In this document: in pieces, positions 63,873 to 64,000 of the stretch
Numbering within the stretch: position 1 is the stretch's first letter
How the letters are laid out: every line of letters begins with the position of its first letter
NCBI GenBank assembly: GCA_021582295.1
Contig: CP091137.1
Location: 1,568,001-1,632,000 of the forward strand
Direction: 5' to 3'
From: Candidatus Thiovulum stygium
GTDB lineage: Bacteria; Campylobacterota; Campylobacteria; Campylobacterales; Thiovulaceae
DNA length: 64,000 nucleotides
The notes under the pieces: generated by a model
What the model saw: only the letters and a program-made list of their open reading frames with translations
The model's database searches: none
Told to the model about the DNA's origin: nothing
Translations under genes and position numbers: made by a program

Positions 63873-63892
63873 CAGAATTTTTATTTTTATTT

Positions 63893-64000
63893 TTAAATTA
63901 TATGTTTAACCTCATCAAAAAGACGATTTTGCATTTTTTCACGAGAAATTTCTAGCCAATCAGTCTCTTTTGAAGCTACAAATGAATCAAAAAATATAAT
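63893..64000 (-). CDS. 3' end of an unrecognised gene (partial)
   Basis: The minus-strand frame is open to the right edge and reads IIFFDSFVASKETDWLEISR, then EKMQNRLFDEVKHII-stop. Only the last 35 residues are seen, too few to name a family. The motif at 63909 encodes its DEV. Confidence 0.6.
   Translation of the reverse strand: MIFFDSFVASKETDWLEISREKMQNRLFDEVKHII

Noticed and set aside
11955-63916. GATGAGGT as a ribosome binding site (contains GAGGT)
   Set aside because: Most copies are inside genes, in both orientations, and not at a fixed distance from starts.
11955-63916. GATGAGGT as a Chi or KOPS-type polar site
   Set aside because: Forward and reverse copies are nearly equal and intermixed over 52 kb, and two inverted pairs occur; polar sites would be skewed. 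Not excluded without the replication map.

Overview
The window is AT-rich bacterial DNA (roughly 27-28% GC by eye) and fits a member of the Campylobacterota (former Epsilonproteobacteria). The protein families, the flagellar genes set among envelope genes, the dense short-spaced operons and the frequent TTG/GTG starts all agree with this. Genus cannot be fixed from the sequence alone.

Layout. 2-1354: the 3' end of a group II intron (maturase/HNH tail, domains V-VI), followed in tandem by the tail of a second, related intron and a truncated DUF2442 gene. 1370-11940: a surface-polysaccharide cluster (acetyltransferase, Wzx flippase, several glycosyltransferases of which two are broken, a Wzy-like polymerase, ManC, and a convergent WecA/MraY-type initiating transferase). 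Its arginine codon use (AGA) differs from the rest of the window (CGA common). 12197-15059: ileS and a tiny membrane protein. 15060-18628: an accessory patch with a 132-bp direct repeat, an XRE + Bro-N gene pair, a palindromic element and shredded hsdS. 18629-26547: minus-strand housekeeping block (cyclophilin, tRNA-Arg, uppS, psd, tyrA, TRAP binding protein, Bax-like hydrolase, pdxA, repeat proteins). 26684-30445: MoxR, mobA, histidine kinase, hisH. 30482-34417: methyltransferase-nuclease fusion, Rha-type regulator, small RHH gene, cvfB split by an insertion. 34534-40098: yggS, DUF697-like, cysS, lipoprotein, ferredoxin. 40422-49600: a long plus-strand run (flgI, flgJ-like, folB, PilM/PilN-like, mlaE, peptide-type ABC ATPase, gmhA, ftsW, fliR, broken TPR lipoprotein). 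49605-60450: second accessory patch (broken RND pump, orphan cas6, broken GIY-YIG gene between palindromic repeats, broken type ISP restriction enzyme, two tandem XRE + antirepressor cassettes, MntA/HepT). 60580-63796: valS and trpG/pabA.

Two observations stand out. First, the 8-mer GATGAGGT / ACCTCATC occurs 41 times between 11955 and 63916, in both orientations and in several reading frames. It forms inverted-pair hairpins at two places and is absent from the first 11.9 kb. It behaves like a DNA uptake sequence; I know of no such sequence described for this group. Second, there is a family of two-gene cassettes: a small regulator next to a protein with an interchangeable phage-antirepressor N-terminus (Bro-N, KilA-N or Rha) on one common C-terminal domain. 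Each sits beside a restriction-modification or toxin-antitoxin locus. Two tandem cassettes show a constant-variable-constant structure that suggests replacement of the middle by recombination.

Many dispensable genes are broken, at least six of them at A/T homopolymers one base short, while the large essential genes are intact.
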